51,660 nucleotides of DNA from assembly GCF_022867865.1 (NCBI RefSeq), contig NZ_JALIEC010000015.1, positions 1-51,660 of the forward strand, in the 5' to 3' direction. Positions 17,753-25,089 of the stretch are shown here, one piece after another. Each line of letters starts with the position of its first letter. The first letter of the stretch is position 1. Both the position numbers and the translations under genes were made by a program. Source of the stretch: Phaeobacter sp. J2-8. GTDB taxonomy: Bacteria; Pseudomonadota; Alphaproteobacteria; Rhodobacterales; Rhodobacteraceae. The notes beneath the pieces were generated by a model, which made no database searches, was not told where the DNA came from, and saw only the letters and a program-made list of their open reading frames with translations.

Positions 17753-18360
17753 CTGAAGGCCACGCTCCCCTGCGGTGTCTCGATCGACGCCACAAGATGC
17801 GGCGAGCCATGTTCAAACCGCACGCGCGCATCATCCAGATAGGGCGCAAGCCGCTGTTGCAGGCGATCCACCTCTGGGTGGAAAATCGTCAGCGCGTCCA
17901 GCGAACAGCCCGTTTCCGGCAACATCCGGCCCGGATGATCCGCGCAATCCCATTCTATCAGGGCCGGAAAACACCCATCATACGACAACATGCCATGCTG
18001 CGGAACCGACATCCGCCAGCGCAGATTGCCGCGCTCCAGCTCGACGATCCGGCCCGCCTCTGGCAGGTCACGCACAAGGGTTTCAAGATCTTTGGTCTGG
18101 CAAATCCAATTGGTCAGCCGGGGCGGCCCGGAAAAATGGTCCAGCCCGAACCAACGGGCGTGATCCAGCGCCGGCGCAGCGGGATCAATGGCAATCGCCT
18201 CGAGATAGAGCCCATCCGACAGGGACATCAGGTGATTATGGGTGCCAAAAAACGGATGTTCGCCGCCCGTCACCATTTCGACGTGCAAATGGTCCTGCAC
18301 ATGCGCGCGACCAATGTCGCGTGACAGCCCCGAAACAGCGATATGGTCTAGGTGCAGCAT
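17749..18360 (-). CDS. Glyoxalase-like domain protein
   Basis: 203 residues starting LHLDHIAVSGLSRDIGRAHV, with HPFFGTHNHLMSLSDGLYLE and IEWDCADHPGRMLPE, which fit the Glyoxalase_3-type fold. The enzymatic role is unknown. Translationally coupled to the GNAT gene by an ATGA overlap, a pairing that suggests a shared small-molecule substrate or a detoxification role. Third VOC-fold family represented here besides those at 12527 and 37003. Confidence 0.8.
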   Translation of the reverse strand: MLHLDHIAVSGLSRDIGRAHVQDHLHVEMVTGGEHPFFGTHNHLMSLSDGLYLEAIAIDPAAPALDHARWFGLDHFSGPPRLTNWICQTKDLETLVRDLPEAGRIVELERGNLRWRMSVPQHGMLSYDGCFPALIEWDCADHPGRMLPETGCSLDALTIFHPEVDRLQQRLAPYLDDARVRFEHGSPHLVASIETPQGSVAFR

Positions 18361-18502
18361 GGCATGTCTCCCGCTTGGCGTGCCCCGTCAAGAATTGGCC
18401 TTTGACCCATCTTTTTATCGGTCATTGCACCGTCATTCCGTCGTCAAGATATATCAGATTTCGTGACAAATGGGAACGCGTCACACAATCCAGACATGCA
18501 AA

Positions 18503-18533
18503 GACCCCCCGGTTTGCACCGAGGGGCAGTTTT
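18503..18533 (-). terminator. Probable terminator after hsp20
   Basis: On the minus strand CCCCTCGGT-gcaa-ACCGGGGGG forms a 9-bp stem with one mismatch, followed by TCTTTGC. It lies 15-40 bases downstream of the hsp20 stop at 18547. The T run is weak. Confidence 0.6.
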
Positions 18534-18546
18534 CGATCATTTTGGC

Positions 18547-19017
18547 CTAGTTAACGGATTGTCCGTCAACCACATCCTTGGTGATCGCGGGGGGCGTGCC
18601 GACAATTTCGATCCGGCGCGGCTTCAACGCTTCGGGAATCTCACGCTCCAGGTCGATATGCAGCATGCCGTTTTCATGGCTGGCCCCGGTGACGCGCACA
18701 TGGTCGGCCAGATGGAATTTACGCTCAAAGGCGCGGGCGGCAATACCGCGATGCAAGTAGGATTGCTTCGGTGCGTCGTCAGCCTTGCGGGCGGTGACAA
18801 CGACGGCGTTTTCCTTGGCTTCGACGCTCAGGTCTGCTGCGGAAAATCCGGCAACCGCAATCGAAATGCGATATGCATCATCAGCGGTTTTTTCAATGTT
18901 ATAAGGTGGATAGGTCTGGTTTTGGACATCATTGGCCAACACCCGATCCATCAGGTCGGCAATTTGATCAAAGCCGACAGTGGCACGGTGAAGTGGTGCA
19001 AAATCATAGCTACGCAT
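18547..19017 (-). CDS. Small heat-shock protein Hsp20 (IbpA-like)
   Basis: 156-residue alpha-crystallin-domain holdase chaperone that binds unfolding proteins in the cytosol. The alpha-crystallin domain runs from about residue 35 (YPPYNIEKTADDAYRISIAV) to 140, with VVTARKADD, YLHRGIAARAFERKFHLADH and the conserved A-x-x-x-N-G-x-L segment (GASHENGMLHIDLERE). The start MRSYDFAPLHRATVGFDQ is class A rhizobial/IbpA type. Regulation is visible: an RpoH-like promoter and a 5' UTR that folds into four hairpins, the last hiding the ribosome site. Confidence 0.96.
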   Translation of the reverse strand: MRSYDFAPLHRATVGFDQIADLMDRVLANDVQNQTYPPYNIEKTADDAYRISIAVAGFSAADLSVEAKENAVVVTARKADDAPKQSYLHRGIAARAFERKFHLADHVRVTGASHENGMLHIDLEREIPEALKPRRIEIVGTPPAITKDVVDGQSVN

Positions 19018-19106
19018 GGGTCATCCTCCATTGAGCGATACCATTATGGTGCGTCTTCCCATCGGGACAGACGGTGACATCCGGACCCACATTGGGCGTC
19101 CGAACA
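19018..19106 (-). promoter_or_regulatory. Putative ROSE-type RNA thermometer in the hsp20 5' UTR
   Basis: Read on the minus strand the leader holds four successive hairpins: GGAcgCCCA-atg-TGGGTCC (within 19081-19103), CGTCTgTCCC-gat-GGGAAGACG (19052-19073), ACCAT-a-ATGGT (19040-19050), and an SD hairpin ATCgCTC-aatg-GAGgAT (19023-19039). The last pairs the ribosome site GGAGGA against UCGCU, matching the ROSE consensus UYGCU facing the AGGA with a G-G mismatch, as known for rhizobial hsp20 leaders. Melting would free translation at heat-shock temperature. Confidence 0.7.
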
Positions 19107-19112
19107 GCAATG

Positions 19113-19141
19113 ATTTGGGGAGGGGGTTTGCCGGTTTCAAG
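19113..19141 (-). promoter_or_regulatory. RpoH (sigma-32)-like promoter of hsp20
   Basis: On the minus strand CTTGAA (19136-19141) and CCCCAAAT (19113-19120) are separated by 15 bases, close to the sigma-32 pattern CTTGAA-N13-15-CCCCATNT. A start of transcription near 19106 would give the 89-base leader described above. Confidence 0.7.
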
Positions 19142-19203
19142 ACCCCGGCGTAAACGGATTTACGCCATCCCGCGCCGACCGCCGATGTGGGCCTTGGCAG
19201 AGC

Positions 19204-19959
19204 TCAGTATCGCCGCGCCTCTGCCGCGAGGCGGTCAAAGGGATCGGGTCTTGTGTCATCAAGCAATTCGGTGTCCGGTTCAAAATCCGGGATATAGATC
19301 CCTTGGGTCCAGGACGCGGGCAACCGATCCAGCAGCTTGGCAAACCGGGCACTGGCGTCAGAGGCGCGCTGGCGGATCGCCTCGGCACGATCAGGATCAC
19401 GTTCGCGCAGCCGGGTGTACCAGCTCACAACCAGGTCACAAACCCGGTCCGGCCCCAGCGAGAAATAGACAACGGCGGCTGTCAGCAGCGCCAAAAGACC
19501 CACCGCAACCACAAGCCAGGGTCGCACCAGAACGACAATGACCAGCGCACCCAACGCCAGTGTCCGGGGCGCATCCGGGCGACGCAGAAACCGGCGAATA
19601 TGGCCCATGATCGCCATCACACCCTCACGGCGCGGGCCAGCATGCGGCCTGTTTCGGCGCTTTGCGGGAGGGTCCATTGCGTCGGTGGGTGCTGACGCCT
19701 CTGCCTGCGGCAGCACAACAGGGCGGGAAATGATATCCCGACGGGGGTTTGTCGGCTTGGCCAATGTGGGTTCTGGCTGTGCGGGTTCTGGCTGTGCGGG
19801 TTCGAGTTGCGCGGGCGCAGGCTTTGCAGGTTCGGGCGTTGCGGCGTTTTCCTCTGCCATCAGCGCACGAATTGCCAATGTCGTCGGATCATCCACCGGC
19901 CCGCCATCATCGGCGCCCGGCCGGGGATCTGTGTTCAACCTATGGCGATTGGCTGTCAT
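19204..19959 (-). CDS. Hypothetical membrane protein with Pro/Glu repeats
   Basis: 251 residues, function not recognised. The N-terminal 75 residues are polar and Pro/Ala/Glu-rich, including the repeats LEPAQPEPAQPEP encoded by 15-bp DNA repeats near 19760-19810. Two adjacent hydrophobic segments follow (LALGALVIVVLVRPWL and VVAVGLLALLTAAVVYFSLG, about residues 133-170), then an Arg-rich cytosolic tail (YTRLRERDPDRAEAIRQRA) and an acidic, tyrosine-ended C-terminus. It looks like an inner-membrane protein with disordered N-terminus. The order of hsp20 upstream of it is on the same strand but 186 bases away. Confidence 0.75.
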   Translation of the reverse strand: MTANRHRLNTDPRPGADDGGPVDDPTTLAIRALMAEENAATPEPAKPAPAQLEPAQPEPAQPEPTLAKPTNPRRDIISRPVVLPQAEASAPTDAMDPPAKRRNRPHAGPRREGVMAIMGHIRRFLRRPDAPRTLALGALVIVVLVRPWLVVAVGLLALLTAAVVYFSLGPDRVCDLVVSWYTRLRERDPDRAEAIRQRASDASARFAKLLDRLPASWTQGIYIPDFEPDTELLDDTRPDPFDRLAAEARRY

Positions 19960-20042
19960 GCGCGACCTCCGTGGCGTGTGGCGATGTTGCGTCAGCCAAT
20001 AATACCAATGCTTTCAGGCCATTTTGTGGCGCGGTTCTGCCC

Positions 20043-20087
20043 TGTCCGCCCCCGAATTGTTCGCTCCTGAATTGTCCGCCCCCGAAA
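20043..20087. repeat. Three 15-bp tandem repeats
   Basis: TGTCCGCCCCCGAAT, TGTTCGCTCCTGAAT and TGTCCGCCCCCGAAA stand head to tail in the gap between the protease (stop at 20112) and the hypothetical gene (start at 19959). In one minus-strand frame they would encode FGGGQ-FRSEQ-FGGGQ, but that frame has no recognisable protein around it. Confidence 0.6.
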
Positions 20088-20111
20088 TACTCGTCGTCAA
20101 ATTCCGAAACC

Positions 20112-20894
20112 TCAGGGCCGCAGAAATTTGGCCCCCGACGGGCGCTCATCCGTGCCGACCTGTTTGAACAAGGATTGCGCGTTCAATTCCACCTTCAGCA
20201 GCGCCAGCGGCTCTTTCAGCGAGGTGCCAAGGGATACCGGCACGCCGCCCGCCTCTGCCTTGGCAGAAATCAGCGCCACAATGCGCGGCACGCCGCCCTC
20301 TATCGAAAACACCGGTGCACCCGATGCGCCGAAATCGGCGGCACAAGACATCACAAGAACGCCGCGCCGACGGTCGATCACCTCACAGGCTTCCTGAAGG
20401 GAGGGCGCTTCGGCGCGGTCATGCGCATAGCTGACAACCGCAATCCGCGCACCCGGCGCCGGTCGGTCAGTGGTTTCAAACGGCAAAACGCCGGTGTTGC
20501 GGATTGGATGCGCCAATTGCAAAAGCGCCACATCATCGCGGACCTGCGATGCTTTGGTGTTCTGTGCAAACCGGTATTTTGGATGCACCACCGCGTATTT
20601 CACATTGCGATAGGCCGAGGCCCGGCCATTGCGCAGACCGGCGCTGAACCGGATGTCCGATGCGCCAAACCGCTCGCCTGTGGCCTTGTTGAACAGGCAA
20701 TGACCGGCGGTCAGCACCAGATCGGGCGCGACCAGCACACCGGTGCAAAATCCGGTGCGCCCAAAATCAATCCGGCCAACCGCTTCCCATCCGCGGCTGT
20801 CATCACCGGTGTTCAGCTGTCGCAACTCGCGCATTTCTGCCTGTGCCGTTGTCACGGATAAGATCACAGCGAGTAGCAGATGGAATATGCGCAA
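20112..20894 (-). CDS. Trypsin-like serine protease, secreted
   Basis: 260-residue chymotrypsin-fold protease (family S1) with a Sec signal (MRIFHLLLAVILSVTTAQA). The triad is visible: His in LTAGHCLF, Asp in RDDVALLQL and Ser in GASGAPVF (G-x-S-G). It acts in the periplasm or outside the cell, possibly in quality control. Cysteines GFCTGV and AGHC form the expected His-loop disulfide. The frame ends KFLRP at 20112; sequence beyond it stays open in another frame to 19940 (see the repeats), so the true C-terminus is slightly uncertain. Confidence 0.9.
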   Translation of the reverse strand: MRIFHLLLAVILSVTTAQAEMRELRQLNTGDDSRGWEAVGRIDFGRTGFCTGVLVAPDLVLTAGHCLFNKATGERFGASDIRFSAGLRNGRASAYRNVKYAVVHPKYRFAQNTKASQVRDDVALLQLAHPIRNTGVLPFETTDRPAPGARIAVVSYAHDRAEAPSLQEACEVIDRRRGVLVMSCAADFGASGAPVFSIEGGVPRIVALISAKAEAGGVPVSLGTSLKEPLALLKVELNAQSLFKQVGTDERPSGAKFLRP

Positions 20895-20979
20895 AAGTCA
20901 GCCCCTGTCGTCCGCCCTTTGGGCTATCAACAAGTTTAGGCAAAATTGCGGCGCCGCCAAGCCTTTTCAATTTGGCGCG

Positions 20980-22266
20980 TCACGGGCGCAGTGCCTGCGG
21001 CTTTGGCCCACCTGTCGCCCAGTCCAGCAATTCGACCGTATGCACCACGGGCACCCCGGTTCCGGAACCGATCTGCATCATGCACCCGATGTTGCCGGCG
21101 GCAATCACATCCGGGGTCACGGCCTCCAGCGTATTGACCTTTCGCGCCTTCAACTGCCCGGATATTTCCGGCTGCATCAGGTTGTATGTCCCCGCCGATC
21201 CGCAACACAAATGGCTGTCGGCCTGCTCTGCCACGGTGAACCCGGCGCGTTTCAACAGGGTCTTGGGATGGGTCTTGATCTTTTGCCCATGCTGCAACGA
21301 ACAGGCCGCGTGATAAGCCACCTTAAGCCCCTTGTCCGCCCCTTCGGGCAGGTCCAGTTTCATCAGCACTTCGCTGATGTCCATCGCCACCGCCGCCACC
21401 CGCGCGGCATCCGCCGCCAGAGGATCGTTGCGGAACATATGGCCGTAATCCTTAACCGTGGTGCCGCAGCCGCTGGTGTTGATGACAATGGCATCCAGCC
21501 CCTTGGTGTCCATTTCGGAGGTCCAAGCCGCAATATTCCGGGCCGCTGCGCCGTGGCTTTCGGCCGTTTTGCCCATGTGATGGGTCAGCGCGCCACAGCA
21601 TCCCGCGCCCTTGGCCACCACAACCTCACATCCCAGCCGCGTCAACAGCCGGATAGTGGCATCATTGATGTCGGTATTCAGCGCCTTTTGGGCGCACCCC
21701 GTCATCAGCGCCACCCGCATCTTCGGGGCGGCCTTGGGGGCAAAGCTCTGCGGATCGTCATTGCGGCTGACCGGCGGGATCTGCTTCGGGGCCATCTCAA
21801 GCATCGCGCGCAAACGCGGATCCGGCATGAAACGCGCAAATGGCCGCCCGATCTTGGCCCCCAAAAGCGCCAGCCGGAACCGCCCCGGATAGGGCAGGAT
21901 TCGCGCCAAAAGCCAGCGCAATGCCCGATCCGACCAGGGGCGGTCGTATTTCTGTTCGATATATTCGCGCGCATGATCCACCAGATGCATGTAATGCACC
22001 CCGCTGGGGCAGGTGGTCATACAGGCCAGACAGGACAGGCAACGATCAATATGTTTGACTGTCGTTTCATCCGGCACCCGTTCATTTTCCAACATGTCCT
22101 TGATCAGATAGATCCGCCCGCGCGGGCTATCCAATTCATCGCCCAGCACCTGATAGGTTGGGCATGTCGCAGTGCAAAATCCACAATGCACACAGGCGCG
22201 CAGAATTTCGTTGGCCCGCTTGGTGCCAGGATCGCGCAGTTGGTCTTCGGTAAATGTCGTTTGCAT
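20980..22266 (-). CDS. glcF: Glycolate oxidase iron-sulfur subunit GlcF
   Basis: 428-residue subunit carrying electrons from the GlcDE flavins to the quinone pool. Two 4Fe-4S clusters: CVHCGFCTATCP near residues 31-42 and CLSCLACMTTCP near 84-95. Two CCG-type cysteine-rich modules follow (MTGCAQKALNTDINDATIRL with GCCGALTHH, and HAACSLQHGQKI with CCGSAGTYN). Start follows glcE stop by two bases. Oxidises glycolate to glyoxylate with GlcD and GlcE at the inner membrane; roseobacters use it on algal glycolate. Confidence 0.96.
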   Translation of the reverse strand: MQTTFTEDQLRDPGTKRANEILRACVHCGFCTATCPTYQVLGDELDSPRGRIYLIKDMLENERVPDETTVKHIDRCLSCLACMTTCPSGVHYMHLVDHAREYIEQKYDRPWSDRALRWLLARILPYPGRFRLALLGAKIGRPFARFMPDPRLRAMLEMAPKQIPPVSRNDDPQSFAPKAAPKMRVALMTGCAQKALNTDINDATIRLLTRLGCEVVVAKGAGCCGALTHHMGKTAESHGAAARNIAAWTSEMDTKGLDAIVINTSGCGTTVKDYGHMFRNDPLAADAARVAAVAMDISEVLMKLDLPEGADKGLKVAYHAACSLQHGQKIKTHPKTLLKRAGFTVAEQADSHLCCGSAGTYNLMQPEISGQLKARKVNTLEAVTPDVIAAGNIGCMMQIGSGTGVPVVHTVELLDWATGGPKPQALRP

Positions 22267-22268
22267 GA

Positions 22269-23432
22269 TTAGCCCATAAGCCCCGGATTAAGGATACCGC
22301 GCGGATCGAATTTCGCCCGCAGACCGGCTTGCAATGCGGCCAGCGGCGCGGGTTGCGGTTCAAACACCGGCACGGTCCGGCGCAGATCCTGCGATCCCCG
22401 GAACAATGTCGCATGTCCGCCCAGCGCCGCCACCTGTTGGCGAAGGGCCCCAGCCCCGGCATCACCAGCCCCGGAATCACCGGCCTCCGGCATCAACAAC
22501 CAGACCAATCCGCCGCCCCAGTCATAAATCGCCGTATGCGTGACACCCCGCTCTGCCAATCCAGCGGTCAGGACCGGCCCGTCGCTCGGCTTGACCGAAA
22601 CGCGCCAAACCGCGCCCTCCCGCCCGGCAAAGGGCGTCACATCGCGCAGTTCACGCCACAATGCGGCACTTGCCGCGCCTTCGCGTGCCTCAAACCCGGC
22701 CAGGACGCCGCTTTGCAACCGCTCCGCACGATAAGAGACCGAGGCCGCCAATCCTTCGATCCGAACCAAGGTACGCGATGTCCCCCCAGCCGCCCCGGCA
22801 TCCAGATGCGCGGCGCCGGTCACCTCAAACGGCGTGCCAAGCGCGGCACACAGGCTGCGCACGCCGGATTTGGCATCCAATCCGTCACAGACCAGCGTCG
22901 TTTCCATTTCTGGCACCGGCATCACTTTGAACGACACTTCGCTGATCACCCCCAAGGTGCCCCAGGACCCCGACAACAATTTCACCAGATCATAGCCGGT
23001 GACATTCTTCATCACCCGGCCACCGTTTTTGACGATTTGGCCGATGCCATCGACAAACCGCACCCCCAACATGAAATCCCGTGCCGCGCCGGCCACAACC
23101 CGTCGTGACCCGCTGACGTTGGCCGCGACCACACCGCCCAGCGTCGGCACGCCCTCGGTGCCCAGCAAGCCGCGCCAATCCCCCGGTTCAAAGGCCAGCC
23201 TCTGACCCTCTGCGGCCAATGCCGCCTCAACGTCGGCCAATGGCGTACCGGCCTCGGCCACCATGGTCAGCGCGCCCGGTTCGTATAACGAAATCCCGGA
23301 CAGACCGCCGGTTTCCAGAATATCCCCTGCCACCGGACAGCCTACGGCGCGCGTCCCGCCGCCACAAATCCGCAGCGGCCCATCCGCCCCGGCAATCATC
23401 TCCGCCAATTCCGCTTCGCTTGTCGGTCGCAT
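22269..23432 (-). CDS. glcE: Glycolate oxidase FAD-binding subunit GlcE
   Basis: 387 residues with a FAD-binding type-4 (PCMH) domain: ICGGGTRAVGCPVAGDILET, TLGGVVAANVSGSRRVVAGA, MLGVRFVDGIGQIVKNGGRV and MKNVTGYDLVKLLSGSWGTL. It lacks the C-terminal FAD-oxidase domain present in GlcD, as usual for GlcE. The ribosome site seems to be AGAAGAAG, supplied by the end of the intergenic repeat at 23441-23497. Middle gene of glcD-glcE-glcF. Confidence 0.95.
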   Translation of the reverse strand: MRPTSEAELAEMIAGADGPLRICGGGTRAVGCPVAGDILETGGLSGISLYEPGALTMVAEAGTPLADVEAALAAEGQRLAFEPGDWRGLLGTEGVPTLGGVVAANVSGSRRVVAGAARDFMLGVRFVDGIGQIVKNGGRVMKNVTGYDLVKLLSGSWGTLGVISEVSFKVMPVPEMETTLVCDGLDAKSGVRSLCAALGTPFEVTGAAHLDAGAAGGTSRTLVRIEGLAASVSYRAERLQSGVLAGFEAREGAASAALWRELRDVTPFAGREGAVWRVSVKPSDGPVLTAGLAERGVTHTAIYDWGGGLVWLLMPEAGDSGAGDAGAGALRQQVAALGGHATLFRGSQDLRRTVPVFEPQPAPLAALQAGLRAKFDPRGILNPGLMG

Positions 23433-23440
23433 ATCCAGAT

Positions 23441-23497
23441 CTTCTTCTGTTCAAAAATATCTCGGGGGAGTCACCAAAGGTGACGGGGGCTGGCCCC
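23441..23497 (-). repeat. Intergenic hairpin element, copy 2, between glcD and glcE
   Basis: Plus-strand reading: TTCTTCTGTTCAAAAATATC, TCGGGGGAG, a hairpin TCACC-aaa-GGTGA (23471-23483), then GGGGGC-tg-GCCCCC (23485-23498 region). The core is shared with 8167-8200, while the first hairpin is wholly different yet perfectly paired. On the transcribed minus strand the GC hairpin follows the glcD stop immediately and is followed by ATATTTTTGAACAGAAGAAG, terminator-like but inside an operon, so it could attenuate glcE-glcF or supply the glcE ribosome site. Confidence 0.7.
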
Positions 23498-23498
23498 C

Positions 23499-24947
23499 TT
23501 ACTCTGCTGCCACATCCACAGCGCGGCGGGCCTCGGACACCTCCAGCGGAAACACCTTGGCCGGGTTCAACAACCAACCGGGATCAAACACATCCTTGAC
23601 CGCCATCTGTGCCTCCAGATCCGCCGGAGCATATTGATGCCCCATCAAATCGCGCTTCTCGATGCCAACGCCATGTTCTCCGGTCAGACAGCCACCCACC
23701 TCGACACAAAGCTTGAGGATGTCCGCACCAAACCGCTCGCACAGCTCCAGATCGCCGGGCTTGTTGGCATTGAACAGGATCAGCGGGTGCATATTGCCAT
23801 CCCCGGCGTGAAAAACGTTCGCGACATCCAAGCCATAATCGCGGCTCAACTCGCCAATGCGCCGCAGCACCAAGGGCAGGGCGGTCACCGGGATGGTGCC
23901 ATCCAGGCACATATAGTCGTTGATCTGCCCCATCGCGCCAAAGGCGCTTTTGCGGCCCAGCCAAATGCGCCCGGCTTCATCCGCATCCTGCGCCTCGCGC
24001 AGCTCCAGCGGGTCATGTTTCCGGGCAATCGCCATGATCCGCGCCAGCTGATCGTCGATTTCGGCATCCGACCCCTCGACCTCGACGATCAACAGGGCCT
24101 CGCAATCGGGATAGCCCGCATGGGCAAAGGCCTCGCAGGCGCGAATACAGGGGCGGTCCATGAATTCGATCGCCACCGGCAGGATGCCCGCCCGGATGAT
24201 ATCGGACACACAGGCCCCCGCCACTTCGTTGCTGTCAAACGCCATCAGCACCGGCCGCGCCCCTTCGGGTTTTGGCAGGATGCGCAGGGTCGCTTCGGTC
24301 ACGACGCCCAATTGCCCCTCGCTGCCACAGATTACCCCAAGAAGGTCCAGACCCGCCGCATCCATATGCGCGCCGCCAATTTCAACCACGCGGCCATCCA
24401 TCAACACCAGTGTGACCCCCAGCAGATTGTTGGTGGTCACGCCATATTTCAAACAATGCGCCCCGCCGGAATTCATCGCGATATTGCCCGCAATGGCACA
24501 GGCCAGCTGGCTCGACGGGTCGGGCGCATAGAAGAAACCGTTTTCTTCGACGGCCCCGGTCACCGAAAGGTTGGTGCGCCCGGTCTGCACCCGGACAAAG
24601 CGGTTTTCGTAATCGGTGTCGAGCACCGCATTCATCCGCGCCACGCCCAAAATGACCGAATCCGCACTGGGAAGCGCGCCACCGGCCAGCGATGTGCCCG
24701 CCCCGCGCGGCACCACCGGCACCGACATCTCATGACAAATCCGCAACACATCGGACACCTCTGCGGTGCTCGACGGCAACACCGCCAGCATCGGCGCACA
24801 GCGATAGGCCGCCAGCGCATCACATTCATAGGCGCGCAGCTCCGCCGGGTCCGAAATCACCGCACCCTGCGGCAAACATTGCTGCAATTGCCGCACCAAG
24901 GCGGATTTCCGTGCCAGCCGCTCTGGCCGGGGATCAGGCATCTGCAT
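23499..24947 (-). CDS. glcD: Glycolate oxidase FAD-linked subunit GlcD
   Basis: 482-residue catalytic flavoprotein. The FAD-binding type-4 domain shows VVPRGAGTSLAGGALPSADS and SGGAHCLKYGVTTNNLLGVT, and the C-terminal FAD-oxidase domain shows NVFHAGDGNMHPLILF and GGCLTGEHGVGIEKRDLM. The start at 24947 (MQMPDPRPERLARKSALVRQ) follows GGAGGG by five bases; the further open frame upstream is not family sequence. First gene of glcDEF. A candidate operator overlaps the leader (24957-24989). Confidence 0.96.
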   Translation of the reverse strand: MQMPDPRPERLARKSALVRQLQQCLPQGAVISDPAELRAYECDALAAYRCAPMLAVLPSSTAEVSDVLRICHEMSVPVVPRGAGTSLAGGALPSADSVILGVARMNAVLDTDYENRFVRVQTGRTNLSVTGAVEENGFFYAPDPSSQLACAIAGNIAMNSGGAHCLKYGVTTNNLLGVTLVLMDGRVVEIGGAHMDAAGLDLLGVICGSEGQLGVVTEATLRILPKPEGARPVLMAFDSNEVAGACVSDIIRAGILPVAIEFMDRPCIRACEAFAHAGYPDCEALLIVEVEGSDAEIDDQLARIMAIARKHDPLELREAQDADEAGRIWLGRKSAFGAMGQINDYMCLDGTIPVTALPLVLRRIGELSRDYGLDVANVFHAGDGNMHPLILFNANKPGDLELCERFGADILKLCVEVGGCLTGEHGVGIEKRDLMGHQYAPADLEAQMAVKDVFDPGWLLNPAKVFPLEVSEARRAVDVAAE

Positions 24948-24956
24948 TGCGTCCCT

Positions 24957-24989
24957 CCAAGATTGGTAAGAAAATATAACCAATTTTGG
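24957..24989. promoter_or_regulatory. Candidate operator of the glcDEF operon
   Basis: CCAAGATTGGT (24957-24967) and ACCAATTTTGG (24979-24989) form an 11-bp inverted repeat with one mismatch and an 11-base AT-rich spacer, ending ten bases upstream of the glcD start. The TTGGT...ACCAA arms recall GntR/FadR-family sites (GlcC is of that family), but no such regulator gene lies in the window. Confidence 0.5.
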
Positions 24990-25060
24990 AAAGTCATGCA
25001 AGCCACGTCTGGCGCGCGGCAAAGAAAGTATACAAAGGCTTGAAGAAGCACCCCTTTCGC

Positions 25061-25075
25061 CGGGAAATTTTCCCG
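25061..25075. promoter_or_regulatory. 15-bp palindrome ahead of the DUF599 gene
   Basis: CGGGAAATTTTCCCG is a perfect 7-bp inverted repeat about a single central base, ending 14 bases before the ATG at 25090, over the expected ribosome-binding region. It could be an operator or an RNA hairpin limiting translation. Confidence 0.4.
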
Positions 25076-25089
25076 CCGAGGGTGCCCGA

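Noticed and set aside
20743-22272. 509-residue plus-strand open frame across glcF
   Set aside because: It is the antisense of a clear glcF gene with both iron-sulfur motifs; composition is Arg/His/Pro-rich with no family sequence.
23634-25043. 469-residue plus-strand open frame across glcD
   Set aside because: Antisense shadow of glcD; His/Gln/Arg-rich without recognisable domains.
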